Assembly (NCBI RefSeq): GCF_030271835.1
Contig: NZ_CP127389.1
Coordinates: 930,001-994,000 of the forward strand
Direction: 5' to 3'
Source: Proteus appendicitidis
Lineage (GTDB): Bacteria > Pseudomonadota > Gammaproteobacteria > Enterobacterales > Enterobacteriaceae
DNA: 64,000 nt
The notes below the pieces were generated by a model that made no database searches, was not told where the DNA came from, and was given only the letters and a program-made list of their open reading frames with translations. The position numbers and the translations under genes are program-made. Every line of letters starts with the position of its first letter. Position 1 is the stretch's first letter. Positions 21,343-29,956 of the stretch are shown here, in pieces.

Positions 21343-22830
21343 TTAGCCTGTGACTTTACCGTCTCTGCTTTCTTCTTTCATCATGCGATTTAATAAAGGT
21401 ACGGTTGCCCACATAACGATACCGACAATTAAGGTCACAATACCAATTTTACCAAATACATCAGTATAAATAGGTAATGTTTGTAGTGGATCAGTAATGC
21501 CTTCTGGTGCTGCGGTGAAAGTCGCTACATAACCCCCTAACAGATAAGCGGTGGCTTGTGTTAAGAACCACATACCTAAAATAAAGCCCATCATGTATTG
21601 CGGCACGAATGCTGCAACCATTGCTAAACCTAACGCACTGATCATCAGTTCACCTAAGCTCTGGAATAAGTAAACCAGAACGATAAACCAAGGAGATGTT
21701 AAGCCTTGAGCATCGGCAAACCACATACCTGATGCTGCCGCTGTAAGGAATCCTAATGAGCACAGAAGCATACCAGCAGTAAACTTCGCAGGCATTGAGA
21801 AGTCTTTACCTTTCGCGCCAAAATGGCTGTAAGCGATAGCAAGGATTGGGCTAGCAACAATGATCCAGAATGGGTTTAGTGCTTGGAAGCTTACAGGGTT
21901 AATATCAAAGCCTAAAAGCGTGTGATGAACGTTATGAATAGCAAAGAAGTTCAGTGAGGTTGGCATCTGAGCATACAGAATATAGAAAACAACAGCTTCT
22001 AACATCAGAACAAATGCAACATACATTTTATTACGAGCGACTCTGTCTTTTTGTTTAAACGCTTCACGGAAATAAATGAAGACAACAATAATAGACAGGC
22101 TGACTAAAACGATATTTGCAATCATTACGTTGTGCAGTAACCATGCACAAACAAATACCATTGCAACAGAGCCAGCAATTACTAATAACAGTTTGCTAAA
22201 GCTCATCGGTAAATGGTCTGGTTCAGAACCAATATTGGCAACCATTTTACGACAGAAGAAATAAACTAATAACGCCATGAGTAAGCCAATACCACAGATA
22301 TTATAAGTCAATGCATATCCGTAACGTTCAGCCAGTACAGGGGCGATAGATAAAGAAATTAAGGAGCCGATATTGATCGACATATAAAATAGCGTAAATG
22401 CACCATCAAGACGTGGATCTTTAGGTGGGTAACATTTTGCTAATAAGCTGGCAGGGTTGGCTTTAAATAAACCATTACCGACTGCGATAGTTCCTAATGC
22501 GTAGAAAATTAAATTAGGGTACATAATTGACATACCAGTCATGAAATAACCGATAGCCAAGACGATAGCACCTAAAACAATAGTTCGTTTTGTTCCTAAT
22601 AAGTGGTCACCAACATAACCACCAATAGAAATAAGCCCATAAACCAGTGCAGAGAATGCACCAAAAGTAATAAAAGCCTGTTCTTGAGAGAAACCGAGTT
22701 TACTAACAAAATAAACGGCAAGAATACCTTGTACGCCGTAGTAACCAAAACGTTCCCATAATTCTACAAAGAAAATCATAAAGAATGGTTTAGGCTGTTG
22801 TAATAAACCGACTTGAGCGGGTTTATCCAT
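21343..22830 (-). CDS. dtpB: proton-dependent di/tripeptide permease (POT/PTR family)
   Basis: A 495-residue inner-membrane symporter of 14 helices that imports di- and tripeptides with protons. The POT signature [10 protein letters not shown] (ExxERFxYY proton site) lies at about residue 23, followed by [19 protein letters not shown] and the [15 protein letters not shown]2 motif. The N-terminus ([27 protein letters not shown], in part) and the C-terminal half agree with DtpB (YhiP) better than with DtpA. It is monocistronic, convergent with fbaA. Confidence 0.9.
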   Translation of the reverse strand: MDKPAQVGLLQQPKPFFMIFFVELWERFGYYGVQGILAVYFVSKLGFSQEQAFITFGAFSALVYGLISIGGYVGDHLLGTKRTIVLGAIVLAIGYFMTGMSIMYPNLIFYALGTIAVGNGLFKANPASLLAKCYPPKDPRLDGAFTLFYMSINIGSLISLSIAPVLAERYGYALTYNICGIGLLMALLVYFFCRKMVANIGSEPDHLPMSFSKLLLVIAGSVAMVFVCAWLLHNVMIANIVLVSLSIIVVFIYFREAFKQKDRVARNKMYVAFVLMLEAVVFYILYAQMPTSLNFFAIHNVHHTLLGFDINPVSFQALNPFWIIVASPILAIAYSHFGAKGKDFSMPAKFTAGMLLCSLGFLTAAASGMWFADAQGLTSPWFIVLVYLFQSLGELMISALGLAMVAAFVPQYMMGFILGMWFLTQATAYLLGGYVATFTAAPEGITDPLQTLPIYTDVFGKIGIVTLIVGIVMWATVPLLNRMMKEESRDGKVTG

Positions 22831-23376
22831 ATCTGTAATGCCCCTAATTATTATTTATTTTCAACAACGATGTTATTTACTCACATTCACGAGGAATGTT
22901 ACACGACGGTAACATTATCTGTCGCATTTAGAGTGATGTTTGCAAATTTAAGAAGGTAATCAGCAAGTCGAGTAGACTAATATATTGATGGAATGACTTC
23001 TCAAAGGTTGATCACACTGTAGGTAAGATTAATACCAGATTGAAAAAAATATTCATTAGTTTATTTTCAAATAAAGTCATTTAATTGATCTTTGGTATAA
23101 AATATAACCAAGGAGATTATTGTTTGTTTATATTTTAATCTTAATAAATTAAATAAAGATAAAGAGAAAAAGTAGAGCGAAAATATTTTTGATTATGTGA
23201 CTGATTGATTCTAGAAAGAAATTTTTCATTATAATTAAAAATTAATCTTTTATAACAAACAGATGTTAATAAATATTTAATAAATATCTAAACGCTAGTG
23301 AATGTTATCTAGTTAAATAAGTATTCATTTAATATAAATAAATATTTAATTTTATGATGTGATTATAATCAATAAA
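22831..23376. other. AT-rich region between dtpB and hpaC
   Basis: About 550 bases carrying the dtpB promoter side and then very AT-rich DNA up to the hpaC terminator. No gene or clear repeat is visible. Confidence 0.5.
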
Positions 23377-23403
23377 AAAACGCCCTTATTAAAAGTGCGT
23401 TTT
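23377..23403 (-). terminator. hpaC terminator
   Basis: Read leftward, AAAACGCACTT and AAGGGCGTTTT pair with one mismatch around a short loop, followed by T residues. Confidence 0.7.
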
Positions 23404-23428
23404 TATCTTGAGGTAAAATAGGTGAACT

Positions 23429-23947
23429 TTAAACGGAGATTAGTACTTGTTCATTTTTAACAGAATGGAAACGACGTTTGAAATAAATAAGCCCATCACC
23501 ATCTTCACGTACTGAAATATTCTTAATTTCGGTCATATAAACAAAATGTGTACCCACTTGGCGTACATCATAAATATCGCCTTCTAAGCAGGCGAGCGCA
23601 TTTGCTAATACGGGTTGTTGTAATTGCCCGTGTTGCCATCCTGGTTGGGTAAAACGCTCTGCCATTGCAAGCCCTGTCATTCCGGCGAAATGACATGCCA
23701 TTTCTTCTTGCTCATGATTCAATATATTGATGCTTAATTTTCCATTTTCTTGAAAAATAGCGTTCATTTGACTTTTACTGTTGATGCAGACCATCACGGT
23801 AGGCGGGTTATCAGTAACAGAACATACTGCTGTTGCTGTTAAGCCACAACATCCCGCATCACCATTTGTTGCCACGATATTGACCGCAGCACCTAAGCTT
23901 GCCATCGCATCCCGAAAAAGTGGGTTAGCCTGTTTTTTCTCAGACAT
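23429..23947 (-). CDS. hpaC: flavin reductase, 4-hydroxyphenylacetate 3-monooxygenase reductase component (HpaC type)
   Basis: HpaC uses NADH to reduce free FAD/FMN, which is passed to the monooxygenase HpaB. The 172-residue protein follows E. coli HpaC closely: FRDAMASLGAAVNIV, DAGCCGLTATAVCSVTDNPPTVMVCIN, LSINILNHEQEEMACHFAGMTG, and the final GLIYFKRRFHSV. It is a Flavin_Reduct domain protein throughout. No hpaB or homoprotocatechuate degradation gene (hpaG, E, D, F, H, I) is near, so its partner may be elsewhere or it may serve another flavin-dependent enzyme. It is divergent from the hpaR-like gene about 590 bases away. Confidence 0.88.
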   Translation of the reverse strand: MSEKKQANPLFRDAMASLGAAVNIVATNGDAGCCGLTATAVCSVTDNPPTVMVCINSKSQMNAIFQENGKLSINILNHEQEEMACHFAGMTGLAMAERFTQPGWQHGQLQQPVLANALACLEGDIYDVRQVGTHFVYMTEIKNISVREDGDGLIYFKRRFHSVKNEQVLISV

Positions 23948-24539
23948 TATTTACTCCTACTGCCAGACTTCTCATCTGTGGGCGTCTTCACTTAAAATAA
24001 TTATTAGTTAGATAACTAAAAAATCACCTAACTACTCCGCTAACAAAGTTGTAATGCTATTGCCGGTTTCTTTGTTGCGTTGTTTTAAAGCCGTAACGCT
24101 ACCGCGCATGAACAAAGATAGCAATCTTTCTTTGTTACAACTTGTTAACTTTATCTCAAAAAACAGTGAGACAACCTTATCGCTAAGCGCCATTATTCCT
24201 AATTTAGAGGTGGGATAATAGGCAAATTAGGCTACTTTTTTTGATTGGTAAAGAGATAACACAAATTGCCAACTCATAAAAAATGCGTCTAGCTCAAGAT
24301 ATTGTGGAAGATGACATTAATCTTAAAAAAGGAACATGGGTAATAAATTGCCCAAAGGGAAGGAAATTGCAAAAATTGAGTCAACTTTATTTATTTGTTA
24401 ATATGAATAATTGTAACAATTAGTCTATTCTTAAAATATAGTTATTCTATCAACCATAAGTAGCGGTATTTTTTCACTGTCTATATTGCGTGATATTTTG
24501 TCATTTCACCTATAACACCATATAAAGAGCTTCTTGATT
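23948..24539. other. hpaC-hpaR divergent intergenic region
   Basis: 592 bases between two divergent genes. The stretch 24041-24147 is an imperfect foldback (see separate entry). The remainder is AT-rich and presumably contains both promoters; no palindromic operator for the MarR-type regulator is unmistakable. Confidence 0.5.
24041..24147. repeat. imperfect ~107-bp inverted repeat
   Basis: The ends TAACAAAGTTGTAA and the complement TAACAAGTTGTAA match with one gap, and inside them TGCTAT and CTTTGTT recur in inverted order on both arms. The block has more GC than the flanks. It has the look of a small dispersed foldback repeat, but only this copy is in the window. Confidence 0.45.
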
Positions 24540-24977
24540 ATGCATGAATCATTAACTATCGCGCTGCTACAAGCACGGGAATCTGCGATGGGTTTTTTTC
24601 GACCTGTTCTCAAAGAGCATAATCTGACAGAACAGCAATGGCGGATCATTCGTGTACTTGCGGATAAACGTTCTATTGATTTCCACGAGTTAGCGCAAAA
24701 ATCGTGTATTCTTCGACCAAGTCTAACGGGTATTTTGATTAGAATGGAAAGAGACGAGCTAATTTGTCGTTTAAAACCAGTAAGTGACCAACGTAAACTT
24801 TTTGTTTCGCTTTCTGCTAATGGGCAAAGTTTATACGATAAGATCCAGCCCAAAATTGAAGAAGGCTATCAATTACTTGAGCAAAAGTTTTCGACTGAAA
24901 AACTACAAAAGTTATCTGGATTATTAAAAGAACTGATTGCGCTTAACGTAGATGATGTAGAACAATCAGAGAAATAA
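24540..24977 (+). CDS. hpaR: MarR-family regulator HpaR (homoprotocatechuate operon repressor type)
   Basis: A 145-residue MarR-family winged-helix DNA-binding protein. It follows E. coli HpaR along its length: MHESLTIALLQARESAMGFFRP, NLTEQQWRIIRVLAD, the recognition region CILRPSLTGILIRMERD and the wing LKPVSDQRKLFVSLSANGQ. HpaR represses the hpa aromatic degradation operon and responds to hydroxyphenylacetate-type ligands. Here only hpaC is near, so it may regulate that gene. I choose the ATG at 24540 over an upstream TTG because it reproduces the HpaR N-terminus. It is convergent with the BCCT transporter gene and shares a terminator with it. Confidence 0.88.
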   Translation: MHESLTIALLQARESAMGFFRPVLKEHNLTEQQWRIIRVLADKRSIDFHELAQKSCILRPSLTGILIRMERDELICRLKPVSDQRKLFVSLSANGQSLYDKIQPKIEEGYQLLEQKFSTEKLQKLSGLLKELIALNVDDVEQSEK

Positions 24978-24991
24978 GCTATGTGATAAGA

Positions 24992-25021
24992 AAAAAGGAG
25001 ATGCCATGGCATCTCCTTTTT
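24992..25021. terminator. bidirectional terminator between hpaR and the BCCT transporter
   Basis: A perfect 30-base palindrome made of A5, GGAGATGCC and their complement. With A and T runs at its ends it can stop transcription from both sides, as expected between convergent genes. Confidence 0.9.
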
Positions 25022-25042
25022 GTTGCTATTATGCAGATAAAA

Positions 25043-27046
25043 TTATTGCTTACCTAATACATGTAAGAAGTGAATGTGTTTTTCGTACTGATCAAGGATA
25101 TCGTGAATGATTTGTTCTTTCGTCCAACCCATTACATCGTAATCTTGTCCACCTTCTTTTAAATGAATTTCAGCACGATAATATTTATGCTCTTCATCTC
25201 TTTCTTCATCACTGAGTCCAGCTAAAGCAAAGGCGGGTTGAGTATAAAAACGCAGGCGAACTTCATAGAAGAAATTCATGTCATCGCCTAAATCGACTTC
25301 AAAACCAATTCGATCATCTTCTTCATTATGGATAAAACATTGTGTCGCTTGCTTACTTAATTCGGCAGACACCATTTCCATTGAGGGTTGGATCACTTCA
25401 TCCATAAAACGTTTTACATGAGAGCGTTTAGGAAAATAGGCAATATTTCTTAAACGACGTTGCCAAGGGATCGGATTGCGACTTGCTGGTGGTGCAATTG
25501 TCGTTAGCTGTTGGCTATCACGTTTATATACATCCACTCGCAATGCTTTTATTAGTCCATAAATAGAAGCAAGCAATACCATTGAGAAGGGAAGAGCGCT
25601 TGCAATGGTTACTGTTTGTAGCGCGGTTAAACCACCGGCTAACAATAAAGTAATTGCAGAAATGCCCATTAAACTCGCCCAGAAAATACGTTGCCATACT
25701 GGTGTTTCGCTATCACCGCCAGAAGCTAAAGTATCAACAACCATAGCGCCAGAGTCTGCCGAAGTCACAAAAAAGACAACCACCATCAACATCGCAAAGA
25801 AAGATAAAACGGATGAGAATGGGAAATAATTTAAGAACTCAAATAGAGCCAATGACACATCTTGCTGCACGATATTGGCGAGAGTTTCGGCACCTTTATC
25901 TTTGATTAAATGAATAGCTGTGTTACCAAAAACAGTCATCCAAAGTAAGGTAAAACCAGCAGGAACAAATAGAACACCAATAACAAATTCACGAATAGTA
26001 CGGCCTCGTGAAATACGGGCAATAAACATCCCTACAAATGGAGACCATGAAAGCCACCATCCCCAATAAAGCAGTGTCCATCCCCCTAACCAATCACTCG
26101 ATTTTGGCTCGTATGCGTAAAGATTAAAGGTTTTACTGACAATTTCGGATAGATATCCCCCTGTATTTTCAACAAATGATTTTAATATCAATACAGTTGG
26201 ACCGAGAATAATGACTAATAAAAGAAGAATAACCGCCAATCCTAAGTTAAGTTCAGATAAAAAACGAATGCCTTTTTCTAAACCAGAAACAACAGAAATG
26301 GTTGCAAGTGCGGTGATCACAACAATCAATATGACTTGAACAGAAGGGTCAATAGGTACATTAAAGAGGTGATTTAAACCCGCATTAACTTGCAGAACAC
26401 CAAAGCCGAGGGAGGTTGCGACACCAAATACAGTTCCCATAACAGCGAAAATATCAACCGCATGACCAATTGGGCCATGTATGCGATCACCAATAATTGG
26501 ATAAAGTGCAGAACGCAGTGTTAACGGTAAACCATGGCGATAAGAGAAGAAAGCTAAGATCAACGCGACAATAGCGTAAATTGCCCATGCATGTAATCCC
26601 CAGTGGAAAAAGGTTAGGCGCATGGCTTCTTTTGCGGCTTCTATGGTTTGAGCTTCACCTGTTGGAGGCATCAGATAATGCATAACAGGTTCAGCAACAC
26701 CAAAGAACATTAAGCCAATCCCCATTCCTGCTGAAAAGAGCATGGCAAACCAAGCAAAATAACTAAAGTGAGGGCGAGCATGATCAGGCCCTAACTTGAT
26801 TTGACCAAAGCGGGAAAGCCCCAAGTAAGTCACACTCAGCAAAACCAATGCAACGGCTAGAATGTAGAACCAGCTCGCATTTGTGAAGAGGTTTTCCTGA
26901 AGATGACCCAGTTTATCATTAGCCAACTCTGGAAATAACGCAGAGAAACCAACGACCAGTAAAATTAACAATGCTGATGTATAAAAAACAGGAGGATGAA
27001 TTTTCACCCTAACTTTTTGAGGGGTTATATCGTTTTGTTGACTCAT
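25043..27046 (-). CDS. betT: BCCT-family betaine/carnitine/choline transporter, BetT-like
   Basis: A 667-residue inner-membrane transporter with 12 predicted helices and a C-terminal cytoplasmic domain of about 150 residues. BCCT motifs are plain: FGVAEPVMHY with AGMGIGLMFFGV, and the tryptophan-rich segment WTLLYWGWWLSWSPFVGMFIARISRGRTIREFV that forms the substrate box. The long C-terminal extension ending ILDQYEKHIHFLH is shared with BetT, the high-affinity proton-driven choline transporter of E. coli. Note GMGIGLM where E. coli BetT has GIGIDLM, so the substrate or coupling ion may differ. No betA, betB or betI gene is adjacent. Confidence 0.82.
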   Translation of the reverse strand: MSQQNDITPQKVRVKIHPPVFYTSALLILLVVGFSALFPELANDKLGHLQENLFTNASWFYILAVALVLLSVTYLGLSRFGQIKLGPDHARPHFSYFAWFAMLFSAGMGIGLMFFGVAEPVMHYLMPPTGEAQTIEAAKEAMRLTFFHWGLHAWAIYAIVALILAFFSYRHGLPLTLRSALYPIIGDRIHGPIGHAVDIFAVMGTVFGVATSLGFGVLQVNAGLNHLFNVPIDPSVQVILIVVITALATISVVSGLEKGIRFLSELNLGLAVILLLLVIILGPTVLILKSFVENTGGYLSEIVSKTFNLYAYEPKSSDWLGGWTLLYWGWWLSWSPFVGMFIARISRGRTIREFVIGVLFVPAGFTLLWMTVFGNTAIHLIKDKGAETLANIVQQDVSLALFEFLNYFPFSSVLSFFAMLMVVVFFVTSADSGAMVVDTLASGGDSETPVWQRIFWASLMGISAITLLLAGGLTALQTVTIASALPFSMVLLASIYGLIKALRVDVYKRDSQQLTTIAPPASRNPIPWQRRLRNIAYFPKRSHVKRFMDEVIQPSMEMVSAELSKQATQCFIHNEEDDRIGFEVDLGDDMNFFYEVRLRFYTQPAFALAGLSDEERDEEHKYYRAEIHLKEGGQDYDVMGWTKEQIIHDILDQYEKHIHFLHVLGKQ

Positions 27047-27351
27047 AGTTAACCTATTATTGTTATTTTCCTAGAAAGAAACTTTTCGCTACCCATTGTC
27101 TGATTGCTTATGTCATCAGAAAAGAAAAGTTCATAAGAAAATTTGAATAAAGCACCAAATTGGCAAGGTGTTTTATAAAAGCACGGAAGTAAATTATTTT
27201 TTCCGCAAGATGAAGAAAACTGCAATTAAATCAATTTATTAATAAACTTATATCTTGGATGCTTTCGCTCTTTAATAGGTTTCTCCTGTTGAAAAAAGGA
27301 GAACATGGTTACATTTTTTGCTTAATCGATCAACCCTTGTCTTTTTTAGTG
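27047..27351. other. intergenic region upstream of the BCCT gene
   Basis: About 300 bases holding the promoter of the leftward transporter gene and then AT-rich DNA up to the lipoprotein terminator. Nothing else is evident. Confidence 0.4.
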
Positions 27352-27380
27352 CAAAAAAAAGCCAGTAAAAATTTACTGGC
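27352..27380 (-). terminator. terminator of the repetitive lipoprotein gene
   Basis: Read leftward, GCCAGTAAA and TTTACTGGC form a 9-bp stem with a 2-base middle (helix opens to a small loop) and eight T residues follow. Confidence 0.85.
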
Positions 27381-27410
27381 TCTCAATTCATCAAAAAAAC
27401 TGAAATCGGA

Positions 27411-28013
27411 TTATTTGTTTTCAGCTTTTAAATCATCAATTTTTTGTTTGGCTTGATCAGTTAATTGGTCAGCTTTATCAAGCGCTTTGTTTTCAGTTTC
27501 TTGGGCTTGCTGTTTTACATCATCACTTGTTTTTGCAGCATCACCTTTTAATTGATCAACTTTCTTATCTGTCTCTTGCTTTAAGTTATCAATGGTTTTA
27601 TTTGCATCTTGTTTTAATTCAGCCGCTTTCTCAGCTAATTTATCACTTTCGGCATCTAAGCTTTGTTTGATTTCATCAGCCTTAGCGGATGCAGCTTGTT
27701 TTAACTCATCTGTTTTTTCATCAGCTTGCGCTTTTAGCTCAGCCGTTTTTTGTTCCGCTTTATCTTTTAGCTCTTGAGCTTGTTGTGTTAATTCATCTGC
27801 TTTTGCTGATGCATTTTCTTTCAAGTCTGCGGCTTTATCTTTGGCTTGTTCAGTTAACTCATTAGCTTTATCTTGCGCTGTTTCAGTAACTTGAGTTGCG
27901 GTTTCCTTTGCCTTATCAATGCCCTCATCGACTTTCTTAGATGAATCATCACAACCTGCTGTAATGGTAACAAGACCCGCTAGAACCAATGAAGTAAGTA
28001 GTTTTTTATTCAT
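27411..28013 (-). CDS. repetitive alpha-helical lipoprotein (LEA/apolipoprotein-like repeats)
   Basis: A 200-residue protein with a lipoprotein signal peptide ending LVTITAGC; Asp residues at +2 and +3 after the Cys (CDDSS) suggest retention in the inner membrane if the Lol avoidance rule applies. Everything after about residue 25 is a charged, Ala/Lys/Asp/Glu/Gln-rich repeat of roughly 11 residues (ELTQQAQELKDKAEQ, AELKAQADEKTDELKQ, and so on) predicted to be one long amphipathic helix, as in LEA-type and apolipoprotein-like stress proteins. There are no cysteines after the lipid-bearing one. GGAG lies 6 bases before the ATG used here; an in-frame ATG four codons upstream is less likely. The family is not one I can name, and function is unknown; a periplasmic coiled-coil or desiccation/osmotic role is a guess. 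Confidence 0.75.
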   Translation of the reverse strand: MNKKLLTSLVLAGLVTITAGCDDSSKKVDEGIDKAKETATQVTETAQDKANELTEQAKDKAADLKENASAKADELTQQAQELKDKAEQKTAELKAQADEKTDELKQAASAKADEIKQSLDAESDKLAEKAAELKQDANKTIDNLKQETDKKVDQLKGDAAKTSDDVKQQAQETENKALDKADQLTDQAKQKIDDLKAENK

Positions 28014-28287
28014 TTTTTTCTCCAAAATGTGTGTTCAAAAACAATTCAGTGATATCCCGCGTAAGAACTAGAAAAGGCGAGAAGCTATTGTGTTGATTGA
28101 AAAGATTACGACAAAACTATCTGAATAAGTATAGTTCGAGTCCTAAAATCAACAAACCTAAGTATATTAAGAGTTTTTTCTTAGTCAAATTCGATGAAAA
28201 ATAAAGCAAAAACAACGTGGATTTTTATCTGGATGAGATTTTCTGCTTTATAATAAGTGCAGAAATTATTGGAAATGTGAGGGGCAA

Positions 28288-28950
28288 ATGGAATATTACT
28301 TTCTGGTTGTTATCAAATTTATTATTGGTTTTACTATCATATTAGCGCATATGAATTTATCGGGTAAAACACAACTCTCTCAATTAACACCTATTGATTT
28401 TATTGGAAATTTTGTACTCGGTGGCATTATGGGTGGGGTAATTTATACCGATGCGATCCCTCTTTATCAATATATTATTGTCTTCTTAATAGGTGTTTGT
28501 TTTATCTCTTTGCTTAATTATATCAGTAAGCGCTTCAACTTCTTCCGTGCAGTGACCATTGGTAATCCTATTCCTATTATAAAGAAGGGCGAGTTTATAA
28601 TGGAGAACATCATGGAGAAAAAGAACAAAATAGACATTTTAAATATCACGTCTCGTCTTCATGCTCAGGGTATTCATTCGTTTCAAGAGGTCAATTACGC
28701 ACAAATTGAACCGGATGGACAAATCACTGTGGTATGTGATGGCGCAAAAATGCCTTCGATTATTGTTATGAAAGACGGTGTTATTCGAACATCAGAGTTA
28801 GCACAAATAGAAAAAGATGAAACGTGGTTACAAGATGAGATGAAAAATCAGCATATTGATAAACCAGAAGATATTTTCTTGGCTGAATTTTGGGATGGAA
28901 AAGTCAATTTTATTTTGCAAGATGGAAAGATAAAACGAACTACGTTATAG
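28288..28950 (+). CDS. DUF421 (YetF/YdfR-type) membrane protein
   Basis: A 220-residue protein with three N-terminal membrane segments (about residues 4-22, 38-57, 62-80) followed by a soluble domain of about 130 residues. The layout and the sequence LSQLTPIDFIGNFVLGGIMGGVIY, then GNPIPIIKKGEFIMENIMEKKNKIDIL and a beta-rich tail, are those of DUF421 proteins. The biochemical role of most members is unknown; Bacillus relatives affect spore germination and membrane properties. GGGG lies before the ATG. It is divergent from the repetitive lipoprotein gene and convergent with rnz. Confidence 0.8.
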   Translation: MEYYFLVVIKFIIGFTIILAHMNLSGKTQLSQLTPIDFIGNFVLGGIMGGVIYTDAIPLYQYIIVFLIGVCFISLLNYISKRFNFFRAVTIGNPIPIIKKGEFIMENIMEKKNKIDILNITSRLHAQGIHSFQEVNYAQIEPDGQITVVCDGAKMPSIIVMKDGVIRTSELAQIEKDETWLQDEMKNQHIDKPEDIFLAEFWDGKVNFILQDGKIKRTTL

Positions 28951-28994
28951 ATAAATCGCTAAAATATACGTCGATGAGTGGCGTCTGATTTATT

Positions 28995-29020
28995 ACAGTG
29001 GCGACATATATCGCCACTGT
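28995..29020. terminator. hairpin between DUF421 gene and rnz
   Basis: ACAGTGGCGA and TCGCCACTGT form a 10-bp perfect stem with a 6-base loop between two convergent genes. T runs are short, so termination strength is uncertain. Confidence 0.55.
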
Positions 29021-29038
29021 GATATGGCAAAAGCACAA

Positions 29039-29956
29039 TTACAACTTAAATACCTCAAAATCAGAGGCCATTTCAGTATGGCTAAAGATTTGTTGGCTTT
29101 CATTGAGTAATTCAGCACACTCTTGCGGTGAATAACGACTACTAATATGCGTGATAATCAGTCTTTTGATATTCGCATCTTTGGCTAACTGTGCCGCTTG
29201 TACTGTTGTTGAATGCCCTCGGCTGTTTGCTTGCTCTGCCATTTCATGTTTAAACGTCGCTTCATGAACAATAACATCTGCGTTATTAGCCAGCTTTAAT
29301 GCATTAGGCGTAGGTTGAGTATCCCCAAAAATCGCAATACAACGACCTTTTATTTCTTCACCAATATAGTCTTTACCATTAACAGTTCGCCCATCTGGTA
29401 ATGTTATGGTTTTGCCTTGCTTTAAGTCTTGTAACCAAGGACCAGCAGGAATATTTTCCGCTTTCAGTTTTTCTGCATCTAATTTACCTAGTTTGTTTTC
29501 TTCTTCTAAGCGGTAACCAAAACAAGGCACGGGATGAGACAATGCCTCACAACTGACTTTTATACCTTCTTCTTCAAACAGAAAGCCGGCTTTGTCAATT
29601 TCAACAATATTAATAGGGTAAGTTAAATAGGATTGGCTTAATGTTAGCGCCGTTTCTATAAAGGCTTTTATACCTGCAGGACCATATACCGTTAAAAGTG
29701 TTTCCGTTCCACCCATTGAGCGGCTACAAAGTAATCCCGGTAAACCAAAAATATGATCACCATGTAAGTGGGTAATGAAAATTTTATTTAAACGCGGCAG
29801 TTTCACGCGGGTATGCAATATTTGATGTTGTGTCGCTTCGCCACAATCAAACATCCACATACTTTTTTGTTTATTTTGTAAATCGAGCACCATACTTGTG
29901 ACATTGCGATCTTTAGAAGGAACGCCAGCATTTGTGCCTAAAAAAGTCAGCTCCAT
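29039..29956 (-). CDS. rnz: ribonuclease Z / RNase BN
   Basis: RNase Z/BN is a metallo-beta-lactamase-fold nuclease that processes tRNA 3' ends. The 305-residue protein begins MELTFLGTNAGVPSKDRNVTS, carries the metal motif THLHGDHIFGLPGLL, the substrate-binding SRSMGG sequence, GYRLEE, the FGDTQPT Asp region and the final ITHISSRYSP metal His, as in E. coli ElaC/Rbn. The ATG at 29956 restores the family N-terminus; an in-frame ATG 10 codons upstream adds non-conserved residues. It is the last core gene before the fimbrial region. Confidence 0.95.
   Translation of the reverse strand: MELTFLGTNAGVPSKDRNVTSMVLDLQNKQKSMWMFDCGEATQHQILHTRVKLPRLNKIFITHLHGDHIFGLPGLLCSRSMGGTETLLTVYGPAGIKAFIETALTLSQSYLTYPINIVEIDKAGFLFEEEGIKVSCEALSHPVPCFGYRLEEENKLGKLDAEKLKAENIPAGPWLQDLKQGKTITLPDGRTVNGKDYIGEEIKGRCIAIFGDTQPTPNALKLANNADVIVHEATFKHEMAEQANSRGHSTTVQAAQLAKDANIKRLIITHISSRYSPQECAELLNESQQIFSHTEMASDFEVFKL

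Noticed and set aside
21343..22830. Naming the peptide permease dtpA/tppB
   Set aside because: N-terminal and middle sequences agree better with DtpB (YhiP) as I recall them; a phylogeny would settle it.
27259..27456. 65-codon frame over the lipoprotein terminator
   Set aside because: Overlaps the terminator and the 3' end of the lipoprotein gene on the other strand; no start signals.
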